A stretch of 5,118 bases of DNA, taken from contig JABUUT010000081.1 of the NCBI GenBank assembly GCA_021443045.1, positions 21,693 to 26,810 on the forward strand, written 5' to 3'. Within the stretch, counting starts at the first letter, position 1. Every line of letters starts with the position of its first letter. The DNA is from Fibrobacteraceae bacterium. GTDB taxonomy: Bacteria > Fibrobacterota > Fibrobacteria > Fibrobacterales > Fibrobacteraceae. Below the pieces are notes generated by a model. It was not told the DNA's origin, made no database searches, and saw only the letters and a list, made by a program, of their open reading frames with translations. A program made the position numbers and the translations under genes. This document shows, one piece after another, positions 1 through 5,096 of this stretch.

Positions 1-1040
1 AATCTTTCCAAAAGTACCGCGATTTTCTTTCCCCGAGAATTACGGCTGTACGTCCAGCACGTGACAAACTCACCAATCGCATTCTCCATGAAGTAGAAAT
101 GCAGGAGTGGGTGTCCATTGCCCGCTATAATCGCGAAAATCTTTTTCATCGCATGGACGAAAACGGCCCTAAAGAATGGCACGACGAATTGTCCTGGAGG
201 CTCATTCGCATGTTTGAACAACGAGATAACAACGTGAATGTAGACTACAGCACTCTTGACCGTTTAAAACAAGAGCAATTAGCATTGATTCCCGATGGCG
301 ACAAGGATAATTGCATCAAGAATATGCATAATTTTGAACAGATGTATCTGCCCTCATTCATGGAGGAGTTGATCCAAGGTTATGGCGAATACAAAGACAT
401 TGCACTCCTACGGGGTATACCGAAAGAGCAGCTTGACAACCGTTGCATCAAGCTTTCCTATCAACATCGCAGTGACCAGTCCATAGCCCAGTTGGCGTCT
501 GATGAATTCTATAATGGCGAAGCTATGCGTTCTGAACACATGATTGGAAAACGTGAATGGAATTACAACCGCTTTAAGCATCATAATCACTGGGAGCATA
601 TCAAGGGCTTTTGTGATTGCAAAAATCGAAATAAAAAGGAACTGATGTGGATAGAGAATGAATTAAAAAAATTTGGTTCATTCGCCAATCAAAATCCTCA
701 AAAGGGAAAGAAATGGAGTGTTGCCACCCTGTCCTTCTACAAGGAGCAGGCCGATGAGTTAAAAAAGATTTGTCGTAAAGTATTTAAAGATAACAAACAC
801 GTTGAATATAGCGCAGGATCCGTAGATTCCTTCCAAGGACACGAGGCAGACATCGTTTTCCTTAGCTATGCGAACCAAGTACCCACTTGCTTTATCGGAG
901 CGCCTAATCGCTATAACGTTGCAATCACCCGAGCCCGCTACATGATGGTTCACGTAGGCAATTGGACAGCAATGAACAAAGCCCAAGGTGGATTAGGACG
1001 CATTGCCCAAAAACTTAAAGACGTAACTAATAACATATAA
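1..1040 (+). CDS. SF1 (Upf1/DNA2-like) helicase, C-terminal part; 5' end outside the window
   Basis: The reading frame is open from base 3 with no stop before 1038-1040. The ATG at 99 is therefore an internal Met, and the gene begins before the window. The visible part is the second RecA-like domain of a superfamily 1 helicase (AAA_12 type). Bases 453-527 encode the LSYQHR...FYNGEAM segment, the family's 'QYRM...FY.G.L' block. Bases 720-749 encode VATLSFYKEQ. Bases 822-857 encode VDSFQGHEADIV (motif V), and 906-938 encode NRYNVAITRAR (motif VI, with the arginines that contact ATP in this family). Walker A, Walker B and the GDxxQ motif are not seen and should lie upstream. Proteins of this class are ATP-driven DNA or RNA translocases; substrate cannot be told here. 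The 14-base gap to the next gene, which has its own Shine-Dalgarno site, suggests an operon. The family call is firm; any specific system (DNA repair, RNA metabolism, phage defence) is open. Confidence 0.9.
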   Translation, partial: SFQKYRDFLSPRITAVRPARDKLTNRILHEVEMQEWVSIARYNRENLFHRMDENGPKEWHDELSWRLIRMFEQRDNNVNVDYSTLDRLKQEQLALIPDGDKDNCIKNMHNFEQMYLPSFMEELIQGYGEYKDIALLRGIPKEQLDNRCIKLSYQHRSDQSIAQLASDEFYNGEAMRSEHMIGKREWNYNRFKHHNHWEHIKGFCDCKNRNKKELMWIENELKKFGSFANQNPQKGKKWSVATLSFYKEQADELKKICRKVFKDNKHVEYSAGSVDSFQGHEADIVFLSYANQVPTCFIGAPNRYNVAITRARYMMVHVGNWTAMNKAQGGLGRIAQKLKDVTNNI

Positions 1041-1054
1041 CAAAGGAGTTCACT

Positions 1055-1756
1055 ATGAACATCAATATTAAGAACAACATCAGCTTTTACATCGTAAAAG
1101 GCGAAGTTGAAAAACGTTCCCCCAATCTTTGGATTCGCGCATTTTTGCGCTATATCAGCGAGCGCCCCCTTGCAAGTCCAACGGAAATTTGTCGGGATCT
1201 TTTTGGGGACAACGGCAAAGCCCGCGAAAAAGCAGTAAAAAATATCCTTGTATTTTTTCAGGAAAACGGTATTATCGCCAAATTCAAAGATAAAGGATAT
1301 CAGCTTACAAACGAAGGCATCAAAGCTCTCAACACGGGAATACTTTGGCAAGGAATCAAAGGTGCTTTTCTTGTCACATTTTGGACACCCGCTTACGGCT
1401 ACGATCCCATTGTTTTAAACTTCCTTGAAGTCCCCGATAACTGGTATAACGAAGGTCGCAATGGTTTTGAAGAAATTCCTGACAATTATGGCGAAAATTT
1501 TTCCAACCTAACTTTGTGTTCCAATGACATAAGGAATCTCAAAATTGGCGATCGTATGCGTCCAACATTCTTCCATGCGGAATTCAAAGCCGACTTTGAC
1601 CCCCGTAATGGAGAAATACACATTGCAGGCTATACCACAAACGAAAATAAGCTTATGCAGAAAAACGTTTATGATTTTGAAGTAGCATTTAAAACCAATA
1701 AAAGTCTCCGCAATGCAATCTATGAAGAGTATTGCAGTAGTGGATATGCTGCATAA
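1055..1756 (+). CDS. Hypothetical winged-helix-like protein in the helicase operon (233 aa)
   Basis: The start is supported by AAAGGAG at 1042-1048, six bases before the ATG, and by the 14-base gap after the helicase stop. I do not recognise a named family. Residues about 27-92 look like a winged helix: a helical stretch (WIRAFLRYIS), 'ASPTEICRDLFG', a recognition-helix-like 'REKAVKNILVFFQENGII', then a wing ending in 'GYQLTNEGIKAL'. This is the pattern of DNA-binding or protein-interaction wHTH domains. A conserved-looking block follows (residues 94-119: TGILWQG.KGAF...FW...YDP). The C-terminal 110 residues are mixed and aromatic-rich, with no catalytic motif I can name. There is no signal peptide or membrane segment, so the protein should be cytoplasmic. 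Its place between a helicase and a small basic protein suggests a partner or regulator of the helicase, which is inference. The wHTH assignment comes from sequence pattern only. Confidence 0.85.
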   Translation: MNINIKNNISFYIVKGEVEKRSPNLWIRAFLRYISERPLASPTEICRDLFGDNGKAREKAVKNILVFFQENGIIAKFKDKGYQLTNEGIKALNTGILWQGIKGAFLVTFWTPAYGYDPIVLNFLEVPDNWYNEGRNGFEEIPDNYGENFSNLTLCSNDIRNLKIGDRMRPTFFHAEFKADFDPRNGEIHIAGYTTNENKLMQKNVYDFEVAFKTNKSLRNAIYEEYCSSGYAA

Positions 1757-1779
1757 ACACACACAAAAGGAGCTAACAC

Positions 1780-1932
1780 ATGGCTAAAAAAAACTCCAAT
1801 CTCAACAACCACTCAAACCAGTTGAATTCCAACAAAGGGACTAGCGGTTTCAACAAGCAGTATCTTGCTGTACACGAGAACCGCTCTATTCAGCTGAATC
1901 CCAACAACAAACTTTTTAAGGGAGGAAAATAA
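1780..1932 (+). CDS. Small Asn-rich basic protein (50 aa), last gene of the helicase operon
   Basis: The ATG at 1780 follows AAAAGGAG (1765-1772) with a seven-base gap, an excellent ribosome binding site. The frame runs 50 codons to TAA at 1930-1932. The product has 12 Asn, several Lys and Gln, no Cys and no hydrophobic segment, and is probably flexible and nucleic-acid- or protein-binding. It contains an imperfect duplication: SNQLNSN at residues 12-18 and SIQLNPN at 36-42, 24 residues apart, with a 'KGTSGFNKQY' stretch between. I recall small bacterial proteins with NQ-N-N and NPNN-type motifs beside larger genes, but cannot name a function. The gene lies 23 bases after the preceding stop and only a few bases before a strong terminator, so it is very probably translated as the third gene of the operon. 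Its short length makes it easy for automated annotation to miss. Confidence 0.8.
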   Translation: MAKKNSNLNNHSNQLNSNKGTSGFNKQYLAVHENRSIQLNPNNKLFKGGK

Positions 1933-1938
1933 AACTTC

Positions 1939-1982
1939 AACTCTCCTGCGGGACCCCACCCACAGGGGAGTTTATCATTTTT
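1939..1982 (+). terminator. Intrinsic terminator of the helicase operon
   Basis: ACTCTCCTGCGGG (1940-1952) pairs with CCCACAGGGGAGT (1959-1971) across a six-base loop. The stem has 12 pairs (one G-U) and one C-A mismatch, plus an extra A-T pair at the base. A T-rich tail follows (TTTATCATTTTT). It begins seven bases after the stop of the 50-residue ORF, which supports that ORF as the last gene of the unit. The sequence closely resembles the hairpin at 4893-4921. Confidence 0.88.
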
Positions 1983-2093
1983 AAATTTCGGGGCACCGGT
2001 AAAACCCTGTGGCAAAAGATACTTATACAACCCATCCCACCCACAGTTATGGAGTTGGTCATGGCGCTTCGCGCAGGCTTTGGCCTCAACAAT

Positions 2094-2115
2094 AAAAATA
2101 AGCAAGCTTATTTTT
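2094..2115. repeat. AT-rich perfect inverted repeat
   Basis: AAAAATAAGC (2094-2103) and GCTTATTTTT (2106-2115) form a 10-base perfect inverted repeat separated by AA. In RNA the practical hairpin is an eight-pair A/U stem with a six-base loop. The run of T on one arm and A on the other means it could act as a weak bidirectional terminator, or it may simply be part of the repeat-rich spacer. Confidence 0.6.
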
Positions 2116-2139
2116 GCTGCATTCGGGCTGCGGGTCATT

Positions 2140-2192
2140 CTGGAGCCGAAGGCGATAGAATCAAGACCCTAACCCCTATCGCGCTGCTCCAG
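2140..2192. repeat. Long two-part hairpin (CTGGAGC...GCTCCAG)
   Basis: The outer arms CTGGAGC (2140-2146) and GCTCCAG (2186-2192) pair perfectly. The inner arms GCGATAG (2152-2158) and CTATCGC (2176-2182) also pair perfectly. They are separated by an asymmetric internal loop (five and three bases) and closed by a 17-base loop. The arrangement looks like a palindromic intergenic repeat or a structured RNA. Overlapping GCTCCAGGG direct repeats (2186-2194, 2205-2213) give an alternative partner for the left arm. No T-tract follows, so it is not a simple terminator. Confidence 0.65.
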
Positions 2193-2212
2193 GGCTAAAG
2201 GCAGGCTCCAGG

Positions 2213-2244
2213 GAGACAGCTAATCGAAGTGTTTGGACTGTCTC
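2213..2244. repeat. Hairpin GAGACAG / CTGTCTC
   Basis: GAGACAG (2213-2219) and CTGTCTC (2238-2244) are perfect inverted copies around an 18-base loop. It directly follows the larger hairpin and overlaps the end of its GCTCCAGGG direct repeat. Function unknown; chance alone cannot be excluded for seven-base arms. Confidence 0.45.
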
Positions 2245-2409
2245 TATGAATCAGACACATGATTTTGCAGGTGCTCCGAAAAATTCTTTATTATGCTACG
2301 TTTTTCAATTTATTTTTGTAAGATTGTCACATTTTTCCATTTAGCCCCAAAAATAAAAAAAATCATAACGGATACTAACAAAAAATGGTCAATAAATTTC
2401 AAAAATTGC

Positions 2410-2438
2410 TTGACAAAGGAATTTCGTAAAAGTATATT
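2410..2438 (+). promoter_or_regulatory. Sigma-70-type promoter candidate TTGACA-17-TATATT
   Basis: A consensus -35 box TTGACA (2410-2415) and a -10 box TATATT (2433-2438) are separated by exactly 17 bases in an AT-rich context. Transcription would start near 2445 and read through about 195 bases of leader into the 28-codon ORF and the FISUMP gene. It is the best housekeeping-type promoter in the spacer and faces unit B. Fibrobacter promoter consensus is not something I can verify here, so the call rests on match to the general bacterial form. Confidence 0.65.
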
Positions 2439-2503
2439 TACAGCATGAAGCTATCCACAATGACCCACCAAAATAAAAACCATAGCAGCCTTGAAAATAT
2501 TCT

Positions 2504-2518
2504 TGGCACGAATGTTGC
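2504..2518 (+). promoter_or_regulatory. Sigma-54 (-24/-12) promoter candidate
   Basis: TGGCACG (2504-2510), four bases, then TTGC (2515-2518) matches the sigma-54 consensus TGGCACG-N4-TTGC at every conserved base, including the invariant GG and GC dinucleotides with correct spacing. Transcription would start about 12 bases after the GC, near 2530, giving a leader of about 110 bases before the first candidate start at 2640. Sigma-54 promoters need an ATP-dependent activator bound upstream. I see no clear activator palindrome, and no activator gene lies in the window. A match this exact is rare by chance in AT-rich DNA, and its location and direction upstream of unit B strengthen it. Confidence 0.7.
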
Positions 2519-2527
2519 GGGGGGGGG
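2519..2527. repeat. Homopolymer tract of nine G
   Basis: Nine consecutive G sit between the -12 element of the sigma-54 site and the expected start of transcription, in otherwise AT-rich DNA. Such tracts slip during replication and are a known substrate for phase variation. Length changes here would alter the distance from -12 to the start site but not the -24/-12 spacing. It could also be a sequencing length error. Confidence 0.85.
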
Positions 2528-2585
2528 TACATTTGTGCATTTGTTTTTAATCCAACTATAAAAAATCATAAAATTATTTTTCCAG

Positions 2586-2608
2586 CCTTCGTGTATGCTC
2601 ACGAGAGG
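2586..2608 (+). other. Leader hairpin before unit B
   Basis: CCTTCGTG (2586-2593) pairs with CACGAGAGG (2600-2608) across a six-base loop, giving eight pairs with one bulged G. It lies in the predicted 5' leader, about 20 bases before the AGGA ribosome site at 2629-2632. It could affect leader stability or translation. No known riboswitch class is recognised. Confidence 0.45.
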
Positions 2609-2639
2609 CATTTGACGTTTATCTAAATAGGAACTTTTT

Positions 2640-2726
2640 ATGGAAAATTATAAAGAACTATTCAACTTTCTTCATCGTTCGCAAGTTCAAAAGCACAAGG
2701 TATTATTTAAGGTAGGTAAAAAATGA
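2640..2726 (+). CDS. Possible 28-aa leader or coupled ORF upstream of the FISUMP gene
   Basis: The ATG at 2640 follows AGGA (2629-2632) with a seven-base gap. The frame runs 28 codons to a TGA at 2724-2726 that overlaps the next gene's ATG in an ATGA junction, the classical arrangement for translational coupling. The product (MENYKELFNFLHRS..., ending GKK) is basic and amphipathic, with no signal peptide and no recognised family. It may be a true small protein, a leader peptide that delivers ribosomes to the FISUMP gene, or the remnant of a longer protein. Support is the ribosome site and the overlap only. There is no similarity evidence, and a 28-codon open frame can arise by chance. Confidence 0.45.
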   Translation: MENYKELFNFLHRSQVQKHKVLFKVGKK

Positions 2727-3679
2727 GTGTGAAAAGTAAACTTACCATCGGATTTATTTTTGTAGCCGCTGCAGGTTACGCAGCTTACTACGTCAACAAC
2801 ATGATTGAAACAAAGTCAGCAGTTGAAAAATACAATAAAAAAATAGAAAACCATTACGAAAGTCATAAATTCGGGAAAATCACAGACGATAGAGACGGAC
2901 ACAAGTATGCAACCATAAGGATTGGCAACCAAAACTGGATGGCTGAAAATATGCGTTTGGACATTCCTCAGGGATCCGCCTGCTACGAGAACAAATCCGA
3001 GAATTGTCAAGCCGACGGCAACCTTTATCCGTGGGAAGACGCTCAATCCGCATGCCCCAACGGATGGCACCTTTCCACTGACAAGGACTGGAACGTCTTG
3101 GAAGAATTCATCAAGGAAGAGAATAATGGCGATGCGTCCATAGCACAAAAACTACTGCTAAAGATGTTCAAGGGAACATGTTATTCAAGAAATGCTTCGT
3201 GCTTGCACGATGTAGAAGTAAATCTCACCATTGATGGAAAAGAATTCAAAACGGATGGCAGTCTCGCTTATCACAGGGCTATTGACTGGTACGGTTTTGG
3301 AGCGGTGCTTACTGGAATCGCCTCGTACGCATTCGGCGAATATAAATGGTATTCGGGGCAAACTGGCTTTTGGACAGACAAGGAAACCGACAGCGATGCT
3401 GCCGTCAGCCGAATACTTTCGATGGACTCCAAGTATATTCAAAGAAACAGTACAACTTCCAAGGAATCTCTTCTTGCGGTGCGCTGCGTTCAAAACAACG
3501 AAGACGAACCTGTCAATGAAAGAAAACGTGACATTAAACCAAAAAATCAAAAGGAATCTTATTCCCAAAGTTTTTATGAAACCGGGAAAGAAGTAATCAA
3601 GGAAGTCGGAAAATCAGCCATCAAGAAGACCATTGACAAAGGGGAAGAGAAGGCCCTCCAGTGGGTTGACGAGTTTTAG
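2723..3679 (+). CDS. FISUMP-domain protein with N-terminal membrane anchor (318 aa)
   Basis: Residues about 7-24 form a hydrophobic segment (LTIGFIFVAAAGYAAYYV) after a short basic start. There is no lipobox Cys and no clear cleavage site, so it is probably a signal anchor with the rest outside the cytoplasmic membrane. A polar helical linker follows. The FISUMP domain (F. succinogenes major paralogous domain, TIGR02145 type) spans about residues 53-257: DRDGHKYATIRIGNQNWMAENM at its start, 'ACPNGWHLS' at 110-118, 'WYGFGAVLTG' at 189-198, 'TGFWTD' at 214-219 and the closing 'LAVRCVQ' at 251-257. Cys 87, 95, 111, 153, 160 and 255 could form disulfides outside the cell. Residues 258-318 are a charged Lys/Glu-rich tail ending in an amphipathic helix. 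The domain's biochemical role is not known to me; it is abundant in surface and secreted Fibrobacter proteins. A weak Shine-Dalgarno (AAGG 2709-2712, TAGG 2713-2716) precedes the start, which overlaps the upstream small ORF. Confidence 0.92.
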   Translation: MSVKSKLTIGFIFVAAAGYAAYYVNNMIETKSAVEKYNKKIENHYESHKFGKITDDRDGHKYATIRIGNQNWMAENMRLDIPQGSACYENKSENCQADGNLYPWEDAQSACPNGWHLSTDKDWNVLEEFIKEENNGDASIAQKLLLKMFKGTCYSRNASCLHDVEVNLTIDGKEFKTDGSLAYHRAIDWYGFGAVLTGIASYAFGEYKWYSGQTGFWTDKETDSDAAVSRILSMDSKYIQRNSTTSKESLLAVRCVQNNEDEPVNERKRDIKPKNQKESYSQSFYETGKEVIKEVGKSAIKKTIDKGEEKALQWVDEF

Positions 3680-3712
3680 TTTTTTTATAGGAAAAGTTCC
3701 AAGGTATTTAAA

Positions 3713-4867
3713 ATGAAAAAAATCATCGTAATTACGCTTTTAATGGTCTGCAACATTATGGCGAGCGAAAAACTCGATGTTTGGACCGTTGCAAGCATCG
3801 GTTCTGCCGGCCGACATTTAGTAAGCCAATCCGGCAATACCTACGAGCCTCGCAATTTGATTGACGGAGACCTGGGTACCACATGGGCGCTACCCCATAA
3901 TTCTGGTAATGTCATGTTGCAATTCGGATTGAAAGGAACCGACGTTTTAAACAAGATTACCATCCATAATGGATACGCTAAAAGCGAACGGCGATACAAG
4001 GATAACAGTAGAGCAAAAAAAATCGGCATATACATCAACGGAATTAAAAAAGAGTATCTATTCGGTACAGTTACTCTAGACGATTCCATGCAGCCCCAGG
4101 AAATCGACCTTGGAAAAGTCAAGGACGTACAGGTTGTGTACATCCGAGTTCTTTCTGTTTATCCTGGAGAAAAATGGTCCGACCTTTGCATTTCTGAAGT
4201 TTCCTTTAGGGGAATTCCTGCAAAGAATGATGCGGATCCGGATGATGATATGGAGGCTGGTTACACTGTTGTCGTGCCAGCCCGCAAATTGGCATTGAAC
4301 GAAAAGCAGATTGAAACAATGTCTCGATCCCGGTACATTGTTCTTACGACAGAGCAAAAACAAAGCCTTTCTCCGGTATGGGATGTGGATACTTTAAGCC
4401 TTCTTCCATCCAACTGGTACGAATGTAGTTGTGGAATATTCAAAATAGAGTGGACTGATATAGATTCCGTCTTTATTCCAGAAACGCGCATGCCGGCCCA
4501 GGCACCGATTTTATATAATAGTGTTGATATATCTTACGGGCCCTGGATTACAGAATCAACATGGATTGACGGGTCTCGGGTCGTTGTTGGTCGAACTTTC
4601 ATGGGTCTAGACGGACAGCTATACCAAATGGGAAAAGCCGTTGCCATAGAAGACTTAATTAAAAAGCAGAGGAAAAATCAAAGACTTATAGAATATAAAC
4701 CCGATTTAGATTGCACAAACAAGGCCTTGTCCATTGCTTTTCCGCCCACAAATGTCATGGACGAGAGAATCACGGAGATGCACAAGGAAAAACTTGTAGA
4801 GAAGGGGCTCAAATTCTGCGAAATGTATACTCCTATTGAAGAAATTATGATACCTCGAACACACTGA
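3713..4867 (+). CDS. Exported protein with NADase-type glycan-binding (discoidin-like) domain and unknown C-terminal region (384 aa)
   Basis: The N-terminus is a signal peptide: MKK, a hydrophobic core (residues 4-16) and likely cleavage near Ala17-Ser18. Cys13 is not in a good lipobox. Residues about 25-168 match the galactose-binding-like beta-sandwich called the NADase-type glycan-binding domain: 'YEPRNLIDGDLGTTW' (44-58), 'ITIHNGYAKSERRYKDNSRAK' split around 82-102, 'VYPGEKWSDLCISEVSF' (149-165). The Asp-Gly-Asp and NGY-Lys positions are typical of this family. A DPDDD linker (175-179) leads to about 200 residues I cannot assign. They contain a Cys-x-Cys (238-240), Trp-rich segments (PWITESTW, 277-284) and a Lys-rich stretch, with no catalytic motif seen. 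The start is preceded by AAGG (3701-3704) eight bases upstream. The gene begins 33 bases after the FISUMP stop without a terminator between, so the two are probably co-transcribed. Likely role: periplasmic or cell-surface carbohydrate-associated protein (inference). NAD hydrolase activity is not implied by this domain. Confidence 0.88.
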   Translation: MKKIIVITLLMVCNIMASEKLDVWTVASIGSAGRHLVSQSGNTYEPRNLIDGDLGTTWALPHNSGNVMLQFGLKGTDVLNKITIHNGYAKSERRYKDNSRAKKIGIYINGIKKEYLFGTVTLDDSMQPQEIDLGKVKDVQVVYIRVLSVYPGEKWSDLCISEVSFRGIPAKNDADPDDDMEAGYTVVVPARKLALNEKQIETMSRSRYIVLTTEQKQSLSPVWDVDTLSLLPSNWYECSCGIFKIEWTDIDSVFIPETRMPAQAPILYNSVDISYGPWITESTWIDGSRVVVGRTFMGLDGQLYQMGKAVAIEDLIKKQRKNQRLIEYKPDLDCTNKALSIAFPPTNVMDERITEMHKEKLVEKGLKFCEMYTPIEEIMIPRTH

Positions 4868-4892
4868 TTCCAAAATAATTTTTTTCTCTAGC

Positions 4893-4932
4893 TCTCCTGT
4901 GGCATCTCCACCCACGGGGGATTTAATTATTC
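4893..4932 (+). terminator. Probable terminator of the FISUMP / glycan-binding operon
   Basis: TCTCCTGTGG (4893-4902) pairs with CCACGGGGGA (4912-4921) in ten pairs, two of them G-U, around a nine-base loop. A T/A-rich tail follows (TTTAATTATT). It starts 25 bases after the stop at 4867. The tail is a weaker T-tract than at 1971-1982, but the hairpin is a near copy of that one, which supports the same function. Confidence 0.75.
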
Positions 4933-5005
4933 ATATATTCCTCGAAAATTTTCCCTTTATCATCTCTTACTTTGCACACAATGTGCTCCTAAGCGAAAGT
5001 AATGA

Positions 5006-5058
5006 GGTCCCGGGTCAAGCCCGGGATGACAGCAGGAATGGAGGCTGGGATGACTGCA
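5006..5058. repeat. CCCGGG palindromic intergenic repeat with a partial second copy
   Basis: TCCCGGG (5008-5014) and CCCGGGA (5020-5026) form a perfect seven-base stem around TCAAG. GGGATGACAGCA (5023-5034) recurs as GGGATGACTGCA (5047-5058), 24 bases later, with one mismatch. The form 'CCCGGGTCAAGCCCGGGATGACA' split around its loop is, from memory, a widespread type of dispersed intergenic palindrome in several bacterial phyla. It lies after a terminator in a gene-free stretch, as expected for such elements. Confidence 0.7.
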
Positions 5059-5078
5059 AAAAAAATGAGTCTACGTCG

Positions 5079-5096
5079 GGAACAGGAAAGTGTTCC
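5079..5096. repeat. Small hairpin GGAACA / TGTTCC near the right edge
   Basis: GGAACA (5079-5084) and TGTTCC (5091-5096) are a perfect six-base inverted repeat around GGAAAG. No T-tract follows within the window. On the - strand, an open frame enters from the right edge and stops at the complement of 5071-5073, so this could lie inside the end of a neighbouring gene. The window stops too soon to decide. Confidence 0.35.

Larger units (their letters stand above)
1983..2250. other. Non-coding spacer rich in inverted and direct repeats
   Basis: I see no supportable gene here on either strand. The stretch is more GC-rich than the following 200 bases and dense in small repeats. CTGTGG (2007-2012) can pair with CCACAG (2041-2046). 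CCCACCCACAG at 2036-2046 repeats the same 11 bases of the terminator at 1955-1965, so 2005-2046 may be a decayed terminator-like copy. Three further hairpins are listed separately. GCTCCAGGG occurs twice (2186-2194 and 2205-2213). Segments such as GTCATTCTGGAGC...GATAGAATC resemble dispersed intergenic repeats seen in several bacterial genomes; that comparison is from memory. An unannotated small RNA is another possibility. Confidence 0.55.

Noticed and set aside
99..1040. Complete 313-residue gene starting at ATG 99
   Set aside because: The same frame is open back to base 3, no ribosome site precedes 99, and the helicase would lack its whole ATP-binding first domain. The gene is cut by the window edge instead.
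950..1351. 133-codon - strand ORF antisense to the helicase end and the wHTH gene
   Set aside because: It lies wholly antisense to two well-supported genes with good ribosome sites and has no recognisable domain. It is a shadow frame.
1890..2138. 82-codon - strand ORF
   Set aside because: It covers the terminator and the hairpin-rich spacer and overlaps the end of the 50-residue gene. No ribosome site; its openness is explained by repeat DNA. It might be annotated spuriously in copies of the same repeat.
2140..2250. tRNA, tmRNA or integration-site remnant in the structured spacer
   Set aside because: No T-loop GTTCGAATC-like arm, no CCA end and no cloverleaf pairing could be found, and there is no integrase nearby.
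2246..2344. 32-codon ORF in the AT-rich spacer
   Set aside because: No Shine-Dalgarno upstream, the product is unremarkable, and it lies across AT-rich DNA where short open frames arise by chance.
2445..2561. 38-codon ORF starting just after the TTGACA/TATATT promoter
   Set aside because: It would need leaderless translation, has no ribosome site, runs through the sigma-54 site and the G9 tract (three Gly codons), and its product resembles nothing. The regulatory explanation is better.
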